Positions 1 through 8,233 of a DNA stretch of 64,000 bases are shown piece after piece (position 1 is the stretch's first letter; each line of letters opens with the position of its first letter). This stretch comes from Bacillus sp. WMMC1349 (GTDB lineage Bacteria > Bacillota > Bacilli > Bacillales > Bacillaceae). Location: the NCBI RefSeq assembly GCF_013155385.1, contig NZ_JABJUQ010000007.1, positions 2,710,001 to 2,774,000 of the forward strand, read 5' to 3'. The notes beneath the pieces were generated by a model. It ran no database searches. It was not told where the DNA came from and worked only from the letters and a program-made list of their open reading frames with translations. The translations under genes and the position numbers were made by a program.

Positions 1-64
1 TTACCGGTTTGAAGTCTTGATTAAGGCGTTTCAACAAACTTCTATCACTGGTATCATCGCTCAC
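1..64 (-). CDS. 5' end of an unidentified CDS, cut by the window edge
   Basis: A possible gene start that leaves the window at position 1. A GTG codon at 64-62 is preceded by an AGAGGAAAG ribosome-binding site about 9 nt away, and 21 codons stay open to the edge (first residues MSDDTSDRSLLKRL). It follows dgcP in the same direction but is separated from it by a terminator and a repeat, so it is probably its own unit. Product not recognised. Confidence 0.3.
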   Translation of the reverse strand, partial: MSDDTSDRSLLKRLNQDFKPV

Positions 65-120
65 AGGCACTTTCCTCTTACAACAATGAACTGAAAAATA
101 AATCAAACCATTTGATCATA

Positions 121-160
121 TAAAAAAGCTTGTAGAGAAGTACGTTTTTCTCTACAAGCT
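121..160 (-). terminator. Rho-independent terminator downstream of dgcP
   Basis: A 13-bp near-perfect inverted repeat (AGCTTGTAGAGAA and its complement) is followed, read on the minus strand, by a run of six T. It would stop transcription coming from dgcP. Confidence 0.65.
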
Positions 161-170
161 AGGGTATCTT

Positions 171-286
171 GAAATTAGTGTGCATGGATGAAAATGAGGA
201 AATTTGCTCGCTTTTCGCGAGCTGTTCCCGCAGCGCAGGAATATCGCAGTTTCCCCCTGATTCATGTTGAAGAAGGACTTTTTAGA
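171..286 (-). repeat. R1 repeat, copy A (internally deleted)
   Basis: Shares the R1 ends (CATGTTGAAGAAGGACTTTT on one side, GGATGAAAAT on the other) and the AAATTTGCTCGC core, but most of the GC-rich middle is missing. It lies between dgcP and its terminator, so it would be part of the dgcP transcript's 3' end. Confidence 0.7.
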
Positions 287-298
287 AAACCCTGTTTT

Positions 299-2002
299 TC
301 AAAATTCTAAAAGTGATCCATGAATCATCAACCTGTTTTTCCCATTACGTTTTGCGTCATATAGAGCTTCATCTGCTTGCTTTACAAGATTTGTCAAGTT
401 TTTAGGCAGGTTGATTGACCAATATGATATCCCACAGGAAATGGTAACTGTTGGATTCGTATTTTCTCTAACAAGAGCAATCAGGCGATTAGCGAGCCGC
501 TCACCAGCAGACAAATCGCTTTTAGGAAGATAAATCGCCAGCTCTTCTCCCCCCCATCTTGCACCGATATCCTGTTCACGAATGTTTTGCTGAATCACCT
601 TCCCGACACTAATAAGAATTTGATCTCCAGTTTGGTGTCCGTAGGTGTCATTGACCTTCTTAAAATTATCAATATCTATTAGAACGAATACTCCTTCGTT
701 ATCGTTAACAATGCTATGTTGGACATTTTCATCAAGATAAGCTCTTGAATACAGCTCTGTTAGTTGATCTGTCTGAACTAAATGTTTCAGCCGATCCCTT
801 AGCATAGAGTTTGTAATTGCAAGAGTAGAATGCCGAATCAATGTTTGAAACAACTTAAACATCTCAAAAGTAAACGCACAGACATTTTTTTTCAACACGA
901 TGGCAAGTCCTTTGTTTTCATTGTTTTCAATCATCGGAACACCCATTAAAGAAGCATAACCATCAAGACCAAACAGCGCAAAGCCATTTCCGACAAAAAC
1001 GCCGCTTTCTTCAGAAATTTTCTCTTTCACATATTCAATATAAGGAGCTGCAGCTTCCGTTTGAAAAAAAGCGGTACTCCCTGGCAGCAAATTTTCTTGG
1101 TTTAAGTGAATATTATAAAAAAATCCTACTTCTTCAGCACCAAATGAGCTAACTAATCTTTCAGACAAATTTTTCATCATATCTGGTAGTTTCCTTGTAC
1201 GATTAAGCTGATGAGATGTTTCATTAATCAGCATCAAACTGTCAATCATATTTTTGGATTGTTCATATAAACGGGCATTTTCAAAGGCTTTTCCTGCTGC
1301 ATTAGCAATAATACCGATATCGGCTGCAACTTCACTTCCGCTCTGTCCCTCAACTTTTAAAACGCCATATATCCCTTGCCGTCCTTTAATTGGAATATAA
1401 ATGACAGACTCGCTCTTCAATATGACTTGCCCTGACAAATAAACCTCAAGTGCACAAGCATCCATCGACTCATCTTGAACATCGATTTCTTTTGCGGGCA
1501 ATTGTAAATACTGATCCTGATCAAAAGACAAAAAAAGACAGCAAGCTAAATGTGGAAAAACATTTTTTAAACACTCAAGCAGTGTTTTCAAGACTTTCTC
1601 CTGATCCATCAAGTCATAAAATAATTTAGCCTCCTCATAAATTCTAGTTTGATTATAAGCTTTCTCAAATTTTAAACAATTGTTCAAAAACAAACAAACA
1701 GCTTCAGCCAACTCTAATGGTATTTTATAGTTCTTTAGGCATACGATATGAATGCATTTACCATTTCCTTTTGTTATTATGATCATATGATAATCAGTCA
1801 TTTTTTTAATGCTATCGTCTTGGCCCTCCAAGTCGGATGGTTCGCAAGCTTGTATTGTTAGACCTATTGGAGAAAACAACGACTCTGCTTCCGCTTTCAG
1901 CCAACTATAAGCCTCGTTATATGTCACAGATGGTTTTTTTGTTAAATATCTTAGCATGTCTTGATGGAAAGACAGACATAGGCTTTTCATTTGTTTATCC
2001 AT
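299..2002 (-). CDS. dgcP: Diguanylate cyclase with GAF-type sensory region (DgcP/YtrP)
   Basis: Makes cyclic-di-GMP from two GTP. The 567-residue protein has long GAF-like regions through about residue 395, then a C-terminal GGDEF domain. The active-site loop reads GGEEL, and an RxxD inhibitory-site motif (REQD) stands exactly five residues before it, so the enzyme is probably active and product-inhibited. No transmembrane segment is evident. The ATG at 2002 is preferred over the GTG three codons upstream because CGGGTG sits 6 nt before it. Divergent from rpsD, as in B. subtilis. Confidence 0.85.
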   Translation of the reverse strand: MDKQMKSLCLSFHQDMLRYLTKKPSVTYNEAYSWLKAEAESLFSPIGLTIQACEPSDLEGQDDSIKKMTDYHMIIITKGNGKCIHIVCLKNYKIPLELAEAVCLFLNNCLKFEKAYNQTRIYEEAKLFYDLMDQEKVLKTLLECLKNVFPHLACCLFLSFDQDQYLQLPAKEIDVQDESMDACALEVYLSGQVILKSESVIYIPIKGRQGIYGVLKVEGQSGSEVAADIGIIANAAGKAFENARLYEQSKNMIDSLMLINETSHQLNRTRKLPDMMKNLSERLVSSFGAEEVGFFYNIHLNQENLLPGSTAFFQTEAAAPYIEYVKEKISEESGVFVGNGFALFGLDGYASLMGVPMIENNENKGLAIVLKKNVCAFTFEMFKLFQTLIRHSTLAITNSMLRDRLKHLVQTDQLTELYSRAYLDENVQHSIVNDNEGVFVLIDIDNFKKVNDTYGHQTGDQILISVGKVIQQNIREQDIGARWGGEELAIYLPKSDLSAGERLANRLIALVRENTNPTVTISCGISYWSINLPKNLTNLVKQADEALYDAKRNGKNRLMIHGSLLEF

Positions 2003-2115
2003 TATTATCACCCGGTTATTTCCATAATTAAGTATTAATCTATCCCTAATTGTATCACAAAAACAGGTATTATGTCCTATTTATATTATATTTTTTATAT
2101 TCCATTCCGCAACAG

Positions 2116-2144
2116 TTGACTTTCATTTTGTAACATTATATAAT
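2116..2144 (+). promoter_or_regulatory. Sigma-A promoter of rpsD
   Basis: TTGACT, a 17-bp spacer and a perfect TATAAT. Predicted start near 2151, leaving a leader of about 180 nt before rpsD. Confidence 0.75.
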
Positions 2145-2150
2145 CTTCTT

Positions 2151-2935
<785 letters not shown>

Positions 2936-2962
2936 GCGAAATGCGCTTTAAAGAGCATTGTC

Positions 2963-3007
2963 AAAAACCCTAGAAACGTTGGTATTCCAACGACTCTAGG
3001 GTTTTTT
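2963..3007 (+). terminator. rpsD terminator
   Basis: Strong stem (AAACCCTAGA ... TCTAGGGTTT) with a second GTTGG/CCAAC arm, followed by T6. Confidence 0.85.
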
Positions 3008-3580
3008 GTTTACTTGTTGCTTTGTGGATTTTTGTATTCTCCCCCATTGGTTGGGGGTAATATTTTAAACTAGTGGACAGGCGCTCGCCTCAATTTTTAA
3101 TACATTAACAAAATTAGATCAGCAATGTACAAGTGGCTAAAATCTTAGTTGATGTAAACACAGTGTAAAAGGTACAGTCGTGAAAAGGATTGCCCATCAG
3201 TCGTCCTGCCGGAAAATCTCAGGGAAATTGTTAAGTAAGCTATTGAAATAACTTACGAGTAATATGATTTTAAATTACTAATATATCAGCGTTCATTAAA
3301 CATGAAAAAGGCATCCAATCGTCAAAAATTGACTTACTGGACAGCCCCTCTTTCATGTTATGCCTTAATCTCCTACTTGTTTTTTGTTTCTCTATGACAA
3401 AAGTCTGTTTTTTCGTAAGGTATCTCATTTGTTATTTAGAGAATGAACCTTCAAACTAAGTATTCATACCACCCTGAAATGGTTAAACGCTGCTGTTGAG
3501 ATATGAAATACTTTATATGCATCAAATAATCCACCATTTCTTGTAATAATATTAATTTTTCTATTTTTATCTAATTACTT
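3008..3580. other. Gene-free stretch at the left edge of the accessory island
   Basis: No open frame of useful length on either strand. It contains one R2 hairpin copy (3281-3348). The rest has stops in all frames and no recognisable remnant. In B. subtilis tyrS follows rpsD; here about 13.6 kb of extra DNA begins. Confidence 0.6.
3281..3348 (+). repeat. R2 hairpin repeat, copy 1
   Basis: Carries the R2 left arm (ATATATCAGCGTTCATTAAA) and the hairpin part GGCATCCAATCGTC ... TTACTGGACAGCCCC. The stem is imperfect. It is the only copy not placed directly at a gene end. Confidence 0.75.
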
Positions 3581-3814
3581 CTAGTTTTTTAATGCCAACA
3601 TAATATTATTTGGATCAAAACCAACAACCCACTTATCATTTACCTTGGTTTGAGGTACTCCCATCTGACCTGTTTGATTTACTAGTTCGCGCATAATCTC
3701 TGGATTTGTTTCAACATTTACCTCTTTAAAAGGAATGTTCTGATCTACTAAAAAATTCTTTACCATGATGCAATATGGGCAGCGTGTTGTTGTATACACT
3801 GTAACTGTGTTCAT
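3581..3814 (-). CDS. Glutaredoxin-family thiol-disulfide oxidoreductase
   Basis: A 77-residue single-domain thioredoxin-fold protein with the dithiol site CPYC at residues 13-16 and the cis-proline loop GVPQTKV near residue 52. It resembles NrdH/YruB-type mini-glutaredoxins that reduce disulfides or persulfides in the cytosol. Good ribosome-binding site (AGGAGG). It is followed by no gene and preceded by a broken tusA, so it is probably the surviving end of a sulfur-transfer operon. Reduction of persulfides on the neighbouring rhodaneses is an inference from context. Confidence 0.85.
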   Translation of the reverse strand: MNTVTVYTTTRCPYCIMVKNFLVDQNIPFKEVNVETNPEIMRELVNQTGQMGVPQTKVNDKWVVGFDPNNIMLALKN

Positions 3815-3981
3815 ATAGTTCCCTCCTATTTACTCAAAGTATTCGATTTACCCGACCAAGCACTTTTTGAGATGCCAAATCACTATGGTTAAATGCATAT
3901 TCCGCTGTTTCTCTTAACTCTCAAATAACGATGATTACTTGTTACCTAAGCATGTTTTCTATCCATTAAACCATCATTAGA
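3815..3981 (-). other. Decayed coding sequence, possible rhodanese fragment
   Basis: No intact frame. On the minus strand one frame reads ELRETAEYAFNH, like the entry of a rhodanese domain (DxRETAEYxFxH), then runs into unrelated residues and a stop. It lies directly after the tusA remnant and may be the rest of a TusA-rhodanese fusion such as CstA. Tentative. Confidence 0.35.
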
Positions 3982-4185
3982 TCATTTTCTTAAATAATGT
4001 TCTAGAACTTGCTCTTTTTCAATTCGCATTGGTAACCCATACTTTTTACCTTATTTTGAATATCGGTTTTTGATCCTTGATCTGTAGCTCAAGACTTGAC
4101 CAGTTTCTAATTCATACATTGCCTCTTTGTCTTTACAATTGGCATTGCGCAACCAAGCCTTTCAATCTGTTTTTAGTAATTCCAT
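3982..4185 (-). pseudogene. tusA: Broken TusA-family sulfur carrier gene
   Basis: Pieces in three frames line up with a TusA-type protein: CAMPIVKTK (normally CPxP, the sulfur-carrying site), EAMYELETGQVL, a DIQNKVKSMGY stretch, and a final EHYLRK before the stop. There is a stop after MELLKTD, at least two frameshifts, and loss of the first proline of CPxP. TusA proteins pass persulfide sulfur between rhodaneses and acceptors, which fits the neighbours. No functional protein can be made. Confidence 0.7.
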
Positions 4186-4235
4186 TTAATCAAGCCCACT
4201 TTTTTACTTAAACAGGATTTGAATTTCCGTAAAAA

Positions 4236-4532
4236 TTACTCAGTTTCTCCTTCCCATGCAAGCATCCCACCAGTCATATTCATCACATTAAATCCATGAC
4301 TCTCAAGAAACTGGCACGCCCGACCACTTCTTCCACCAGAAAGACAAACCATGATATATTCTTTAGCTTTATCTAATTCATGCATACGACATTCTATTAA
4401 TCCAAGGGGAATGTGAATTGCTCCTGGTATTTTACCAGCTTCCACTTCTTCCACTTCTCGAACATCAATAATATTTAATTTCTTTCTTTCATTTAATAAA
4501 TTTTCAACTTCCTTAGCAGTAATTTGTTCCAT
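4236..4532 (-). CDS. Single-domain rhodanese (sulfurtransferase), cytosolic
   Basis: A 98-residue rhodanese domain with IIDVREVEEVEAGKIPGA near the start and the active-site loop CLSGGRS, so Cys can carry a persulfide. It ends in the usual GGMLAW motif. The ATG at 4532 is chosen because AAAGGAGG lies just upstream; an in-frame ATG nine codons earlier overlaps the preceding gene and has no ribosome-binding site. Second gene of the transcript downstream of a CstR-like promoter. No membrane segment, unlike its upstream partner. Confidence 0.88.
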   Translation of the reverse strand: MEQITAKEVENLLNERKKLNIIDVREVEEVEAGKIPGAIHIPLGLIECRMHELDKAKEYIMVCLSGGRSGRACQFLESHGFNVMNMTGGMLAWEGETE

Positions 4533-4549
4533 TTTATTTCCTCCTTTTT

Positions 4550-4912
4550 TTATCTCCAAGCACTCATGCCGCCCTTTACATTTGTTACTTTTGTAAACCC
4601 TAATTTTTTTAACAATTTACTAGCCTTTTGGCTTCTCATTCCACTCTGACAAATAACAATAACTTCTTTATCTTTTGACAGTTCCTTCTCTGCTATTTGT
4701 GTAAGCTGATGAAGTGGGAGATTTTTAAACCCTCTAATACTATTCCCCTTAAATTCTTCAGGAGTTCGGACATCGACAAATTGTTTTTTCTTGTCTTTTA
4801 ACTCATTTTTTAGATCAGTTGTTGAGATCTGTCTTACTCCCTTAGCTGGGATGATCCGATTAATAATAAAAAATAGAAAAAGGGCAATTAATAAATAATT
4901 CAAATATTCCAA
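4550..4912 (-). CDS. Membrane-anchored rhodanese-like sulfurtransferase
   Basis: Residues 1-20 form one hydrophobic helix (YLLIALFLFFIINRI), followed by a rhodanese domain with VDVRTPEEF and the catalytic loop CQSGMRS, and the terminal GGMSAW motif. The catalytic Cys is present, so it should be active. The 120-residue layout (helix plus rhodanese) recurs in Gram-positive persulfide loci. It sits between a broken dsrE and a soluble rhodanese, all in one direction. Confidence 0.88.
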   Translation of the reverse strand: MEYLNYLLIALFLFFIINRIIPAKGVRQISTTDLKNELKDKKKQFVDVRTPEEFKGNSIRGFKNLPLHQLTQIAEKELSKDKEVIVICQSGMRSQKASKLLKKLGFTKVTNVKGGMSAWR

Positions 4913-4926
4913 ATTTACTCTCTCCT

Positions 4927-5203
4927 TTATAAGATAAACAGATTGACATTGCCACCTTCAGCATTGGCCAAACAGGCTGCAACCACCAGCATATTCAATA
5001 ACATTTCTTGTTATAGAACTAGTAAGTCCATTGTCATATACAGACACTAATTAAACATTTTGTTCTTGCGCCATTTCGATTAATTCCGATAGCTTTGCTT
5101 TTGTGTGAAAAATAGTAACCTCGTAATTATAAGCTGCACCATTTACAAAAATATAAGCTACCTTTGCTTTACACTAAAGATGATTATTGTTCTTTTCTGT
5201 CAT
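4927..5203 (-). pseudogene. Broken DsrE-family gene
   Basis: A strong GGAGGGAGG ribosome-binding site and ATG at 5203 begin a reading frame interrupted after MTEKNNNHL. Fragments then match the DsrE/F/H layout: AAYNYEVTIFHT (normally the TM/FFTFWGL region), KLSELIEMAQEQNV, a stop, VIEYAGG and, in another frame, ANAEGGNVNLFIL at the C-terminus. Stops, shifts and an internal deletion make it non-functional. DsrE proteins handle sulfur in persulfide pathways, in line with its neighbours. Confidence 0.6.
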
Positions 5204-5215
5204 GCCTCCCTCCTT

Positions 5216-5245
5216 TTTATATCTACTTCTATAGGTATTAAACAA
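5216..5245 (-). promoter_or_regulatory. Promoter with partial CstR-type box, ahead of dsrE remnant and two rhodaneses
   Basis: TTGTTT, 18-bp spacer, TATAAA. The spacer contains ATACCTATAGAAGTA, half of the C/G-tract palindrome seen at the other two boxes. The leader would be only about 15-20 nt. Confidence 0.45.
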
Positions 5246-5265
5246 CTTCAACAAATTATTACTTT

Positions 5266-5281
5266 TACCCCTATAGGTATA
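5266..5281. promoter_or_regulatory. CstR/CsoR-type operator box
   Basis: TACCCCTATAGGTATA is a near-palindrome of the C-tract / AT / G-tract type bound by CsoR-family tetramers. It lies between the end of cstR and the promoter of the rhodanese pair. Confidence 0.55.
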
Positions 5282-5312
5282 TAAAGGAGAGAAAAAAATG
5301 CCGATCCGATTT

Positions 5313-5576
5313 TTATCTACTACTTTTGACAAGCAAGTTGACAGCTTCTTTAATTAATTCATCCGTCTTTTCTCCCTTTGTTTCAACATCTAAAACACAT
5401 TCAACTAAGTTTGAACTTACAATAACGCCTACTGTTCTATCTACAGCAGAGCGAACAGCAGATAACTGAGTAATAACATCTTTACAACCTTTTTTCTCTT
5501 CCATCATTTTCAAAATCCCTTTAAGCTGTCCTTCGATACGCTTTACTCTGTTTTTCAGTTGATCATTGTATTCCAT
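5313..5576 (-). CDS. cstR: CstR, persulfide-sensing CsoR-family repressor
   Basis: An 87-residue all-helical DUF156 repressor. It has Cys31 (GCKDVITQ) and Cys60 (NLVECV), the pair that forms a di- or trisulfide in CstR. The residue after Cys60 is Val, not the His used by copper-sensing CsoR, so persulfide sensing is more likely than copper sensing. It closely resembles staphylococcal CstR. It overlaps the preceding rhodanese-like gene by 14 nt, indicating translational coupling, and CstR-type boxes lie both upstream and downstream, so autoregulation is expected. Confidence 0.9.
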   Translation of the reverse strand: MEYNDQLKNRVKRIEGQLKGILKMMEEKKGCKDVITQLSAVRSAVDRTVGVIVSSNLVECVLDVETKGEKTDELIKEAVNLLVKSSR

Positions 5577-5943
5577 ATATATTCCCCTTTCTATGTTGAT
5601 GTTTTTGTTTTTTATCTGGATTACAGTCTGTTAAAGTATAGCCCAATACCTCAAAACCTTTTTTTCTGAGGAATCTAATACTCATATTTTTCTCAAGATT
5701 GTCTGAAGCTACAACATAAACTTTCGAACTTGATATTTCATGATAATTTCTTTTCAAATAAGCAATCGGGATGTTGATAGCCGTACGAAATGGATCTTTA
5801 TATGACTGATTATAATCCCTTACATCTACTATTATTGCATCCGCGTTCAATGTTTTAATACATTGAACTCCTCTAACAGGAATATATCTATTATAAATAA
5901 ACTCAAAAATTAAAATCTGTATCACAATCATAAAAAGTATCAT
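5563..5943 (-). CDS. Membrane-anchored rhodanese-fold protein lacking the catalytic cysteine
   Basis: A 126-residue protein with an N-terminal hydrophobic helix (residues 1-17), then a rhodanese-like fold (IIVDVRDYNQSY, INIPIAYL). Where active rhodaneses have CxxGxRS it reads ASDNLEKN, so no persulfide can form there; the only late Cys is near residue 107 in a His/Lys-rich tail. First gene after the best CstR operator-promoter and translationally coupled to cstR. It may be a scaffold or sensor rather than an enzyme. Confidence 0.8.
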   Translation of the reverse strand: MILFMIVIQILIFEFIYNRYIPVRGVQCIKTLNADAIIVDVRDYNQSYKDPFRTAINIPIAYLKRNYHEISSSKVYVVASDNLEKNMSIRFLRKKGFEVLGYTLTDCNPDKKQKHQHRKGNIYGIQ

Positions 5944-5979
5944 TTTTTTACCTCGTCTCTAAAAAAATTACTGACAAGG

Positions 5980-6011
5980 ATTATAGTATACCCATATGGG
6001 TATGTTGTCAA
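5980..6011 (-). promoter_or_regulatory. CstR-controlled promoter with perfect palindromic operator
   Basis: Perfect TTGACA (6011-6006). Two -10 choices exist: TACTAT at 17-bp spacing or a perfect TATAAT at 20-bp spacing. The perfect 16-bp palindrome ATACCCATATGGGTAT (5988-6003) fills the spacer, so a bound repressor would exclude RNA polymerase. It drives the rhodanese-like gene and cstR. Confidence 0.75.
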
Positions 6012-6016
6012 CCCTG

Positions 6017-6400
6017 CTATTTATAGGATGAAAGAATAGACTTGCCTTCTCCATGCCATAATATTAAATCGGCATTTTTTATTTTCTTTATTCTCGATTG
6101 TGATTTCTTCGACCTTAAATGTATGTATAACGAACTCTCCCATAGAGGTAAAAATAACCTTATACCCTTGATGATAGCCGCTGTCCCTTGGCTGACCACC
6201 AGGTTGGGTTTTACCCACACCTGAAGGACCAAGAGGGATTATCTATGACAGTTCTTTTAATTGATTACACTGTTCGATTGTTGTTTTTCAAAGTCAAATT
6301 GTTTTAATTTATCTAAATATGGAACCTCAGCTCTTTCATTAAAAGTCCTTTTTTAATAATTGTTGAATAGAACGACCTTCTTTAAAGTTCAATTTTCTGA
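6017..6400 (-). pseudogene. istB: Remnant of an IS21-family istB helper ATPase
   Basis: Fragments in more than one frame match IstB: RAEVPYLDKLKQFDFEKQQS (ahead of the ATPase core), LGPSGVGKTQ (Walker A) and GYKVIFTSMGEFV. Frameshifts separate the parts, the region after about 80 residues of the core is gone, and no istA is present. A dead insertion-sequence fragment that marks this as an insertion-prone site. Confidence 0.65.
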
Positions 6401-6988
6401 GTGGTCAACTTTTATTTTAGTATTTATTACACCACTTATGCCTTTCATTTCCTATCAATGTTATCATTCTAAGAAAATGATTAACATCATATCAGTGATA
6501 AGATTAGGTTTTTAGAGCTAAGTTTTTTACTAGTTAGCCATATAACTAGTGAATTATCCAATTTACAGTCACATTCAAACACATGAACTACAATAAAGAA
6601 AAGTTTTCTAATTCAAATGATTCATTTTATAGAATAAAAATTAGTCTGAAAGTCGAAAATGACAATTAAAAGATGTTAAGCAATTGAGAGTCACTCATCT
6701 TGAATTAGGTGAACTTAAATTACGAATGGCAAATGAAGAAACTAATAATCTGTAAAAACTCATTACATTGCTATCAAATGATGGTGCAAAAGTTAATATA
6801 CTTCAAGTTGATGATTTAGTTATCGAAGAAATTTCATTAACATATTTAAGCGCTTTAAACAAATTCAAGAACAAACTTAACAACTGGATGATTTAATGTA
6901 TGGTCATGATGAGTAGAACTATGAAGGTTTTTTTGTTTCAATAAAGCCCAGCTTGTCTTCGTCTTCGGCACGTAAATATCGTTCACAT
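6401..6988. other. Gene-free stretch with decayed coding sequence
   Basis: No intact gene. On the plus strand at about 6670-6895 one frame, broken by one stop, reads LRVTHLELGELKLRMANEE, later NILQVDDLVIEEISLTYLSAL. The ending resembles the C-terminal tail of ABC transporter ATPases (…SLEEIFLTYY), but the match is weak. The rest is A+T-rich with no signal. Confidence 0.35.
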
Positions 6989-8224
6989 CTAATTTTGTTC
7001 AATGTCCTTTTTTTCTTGAGGTAATATATTATAGTAGATGAGAACTCCCATTATTCCAAGTCCTAGAATGAAAACAGAAATCATGAATGAAGGGACTATA
7101 CTGCTCATCAAAACAGTACTAGAAGCAATTAATAAAGATAAATTAAGTTTAAATCCATTAAAAGCCAAATATGAACTTCTATATTGATCTGGCGGCATAG
7201 ATGCAAAATAAGTTTGTTCTAACGGACCGAAAAGAACCTCGCCGATTGTAGCGATTACCATCATCATGAATAAGATGAATATATGTCCAGAATAGGACAT
7301 AACACTATAACCCGTGACAAGTAATATTGAACCAATCAATAAAACCTTTTTATCATCATATTTGAAAGCGATTTTATGAATGAATAACATCAACATGACA
7401 ACTAGTATCGTGTTTATACTTTTTAATATACCTAAAGCCTTAATACCATCAATATCCCAAATCAAAAGTTTTTGTTCAGGCATGATTTCTAATAAATGTA
7501 TACTAATATAATGAGTCAGCTGATGTTCTGATGAAAGAATGAAGACACCGGCAAGTACAAAGAAGACAAACTTTGTGTCTTTTAAAACAAATTGATAATT
7601 GTTAAATAATTCAGTGAGGTGTTCTTTAATTGTTATGGATTGATTATTAGGCATATAACTTTCTTGTATAAAAAACAACACTAATATCACAACTAAAAAT
7701 GACAAAAACGTCAACACGATAAAGAGATGAAATAGATAGTCTTCAAAAAGGAAGCCACCCAAAACTCCACCAATTGCTACTGATAAATTACTGCTCCAAT
7801 ACATAATGGAATACATGAATTTACGCTGCTTTTCAGTACTTACATCTATAAGCATTGCGTCATTAGCAGGTACAGATAGACCCCAGCATAAAGAATTAAG
7901 CATCATCATAAAAAACGTAATAAGAGGATATGTAGCCCATGGTGAATTACAACTACACATGATTAAAAAAGAAAAGAAACGAATGATTTCAGACACAGCG
8001 ATTATTTTCTTTCGACCATAGTAATCTGATAAATAACCACTTAATAGATTAACAATTAACCCTGCAAACACATTGACGATCAGTAAGATTCCTGCCGTTT
8101 TCTTTCCGAAATGAATAGATAAGTAAATAGCCATAAACGGGAAAATCATACTGCCGATAAATCTGCTTAAAAAATTTTCGATGATACGAACTTTGATATT
8201 GATGTGAAAATCATTGATTCTCAT
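6989..8224 (-). CDS. MFS transporter, likely exporter of the cluster product
   Basis: A 411-residue major facilitator with about 12 hydrophobic segments. The loop between helices 2 and 3 carries SDYYGRKK, the conserved MFS loop motif, and the general layout is that of multidrug or product exporters. It is the last gene of the operon, 9 nt after the ProRS-like gene, with a GAGGGAG ribosome-binding site. Export of the product made by the upstream enzymes, and thereby part of self-protection, is inferred from context. Substrate unknown. Confidence 0.85.
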   Translation of the reverse strand: MRINDFHINIKVRIIENFLSRFIGSMIFPFMAIYLSIHFGKKTAGILLIVNVFAGLIVNLLSGYLSDYYGRKKIIAVSEIIRFFSFLIMCSCNSPWATYPLITFFMMMLNSLCWGLSVPANDAMLIDVSTEKQRKFMYSIMYWSSNLSVAIGGVLGGFLFEDYLFHLFIVLTFLSFLVVILVLFFIQESYMPNNQSITIKEHLTELFNNYQFVLKDTKFVFFVLAGVFILSSEHQLTHYISIHLLEIMPEQKLLIWDIDGIKALGILKSINTILVVMLMLFIHKIAFKYDDKKVLLIGSILLVTGYSVMSYSGHIFILFMMMVIATIGEVLFGPLEQTYFASMPPDQYRSSYLAFNGFKLNLSLLIASSTVLMSSIVPSFMISVFILGLGIMGVLIYYNILPQEKKDIEQN

Positions 8225-8233
8225 ATCTCCCTC

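Noticed and set aside
5313..5576. Copper-responsive CsoR
   Set aside because: The His next to the second Cys is replaced by Val, no copper transporter is nearby, and rhodaneses surround it.
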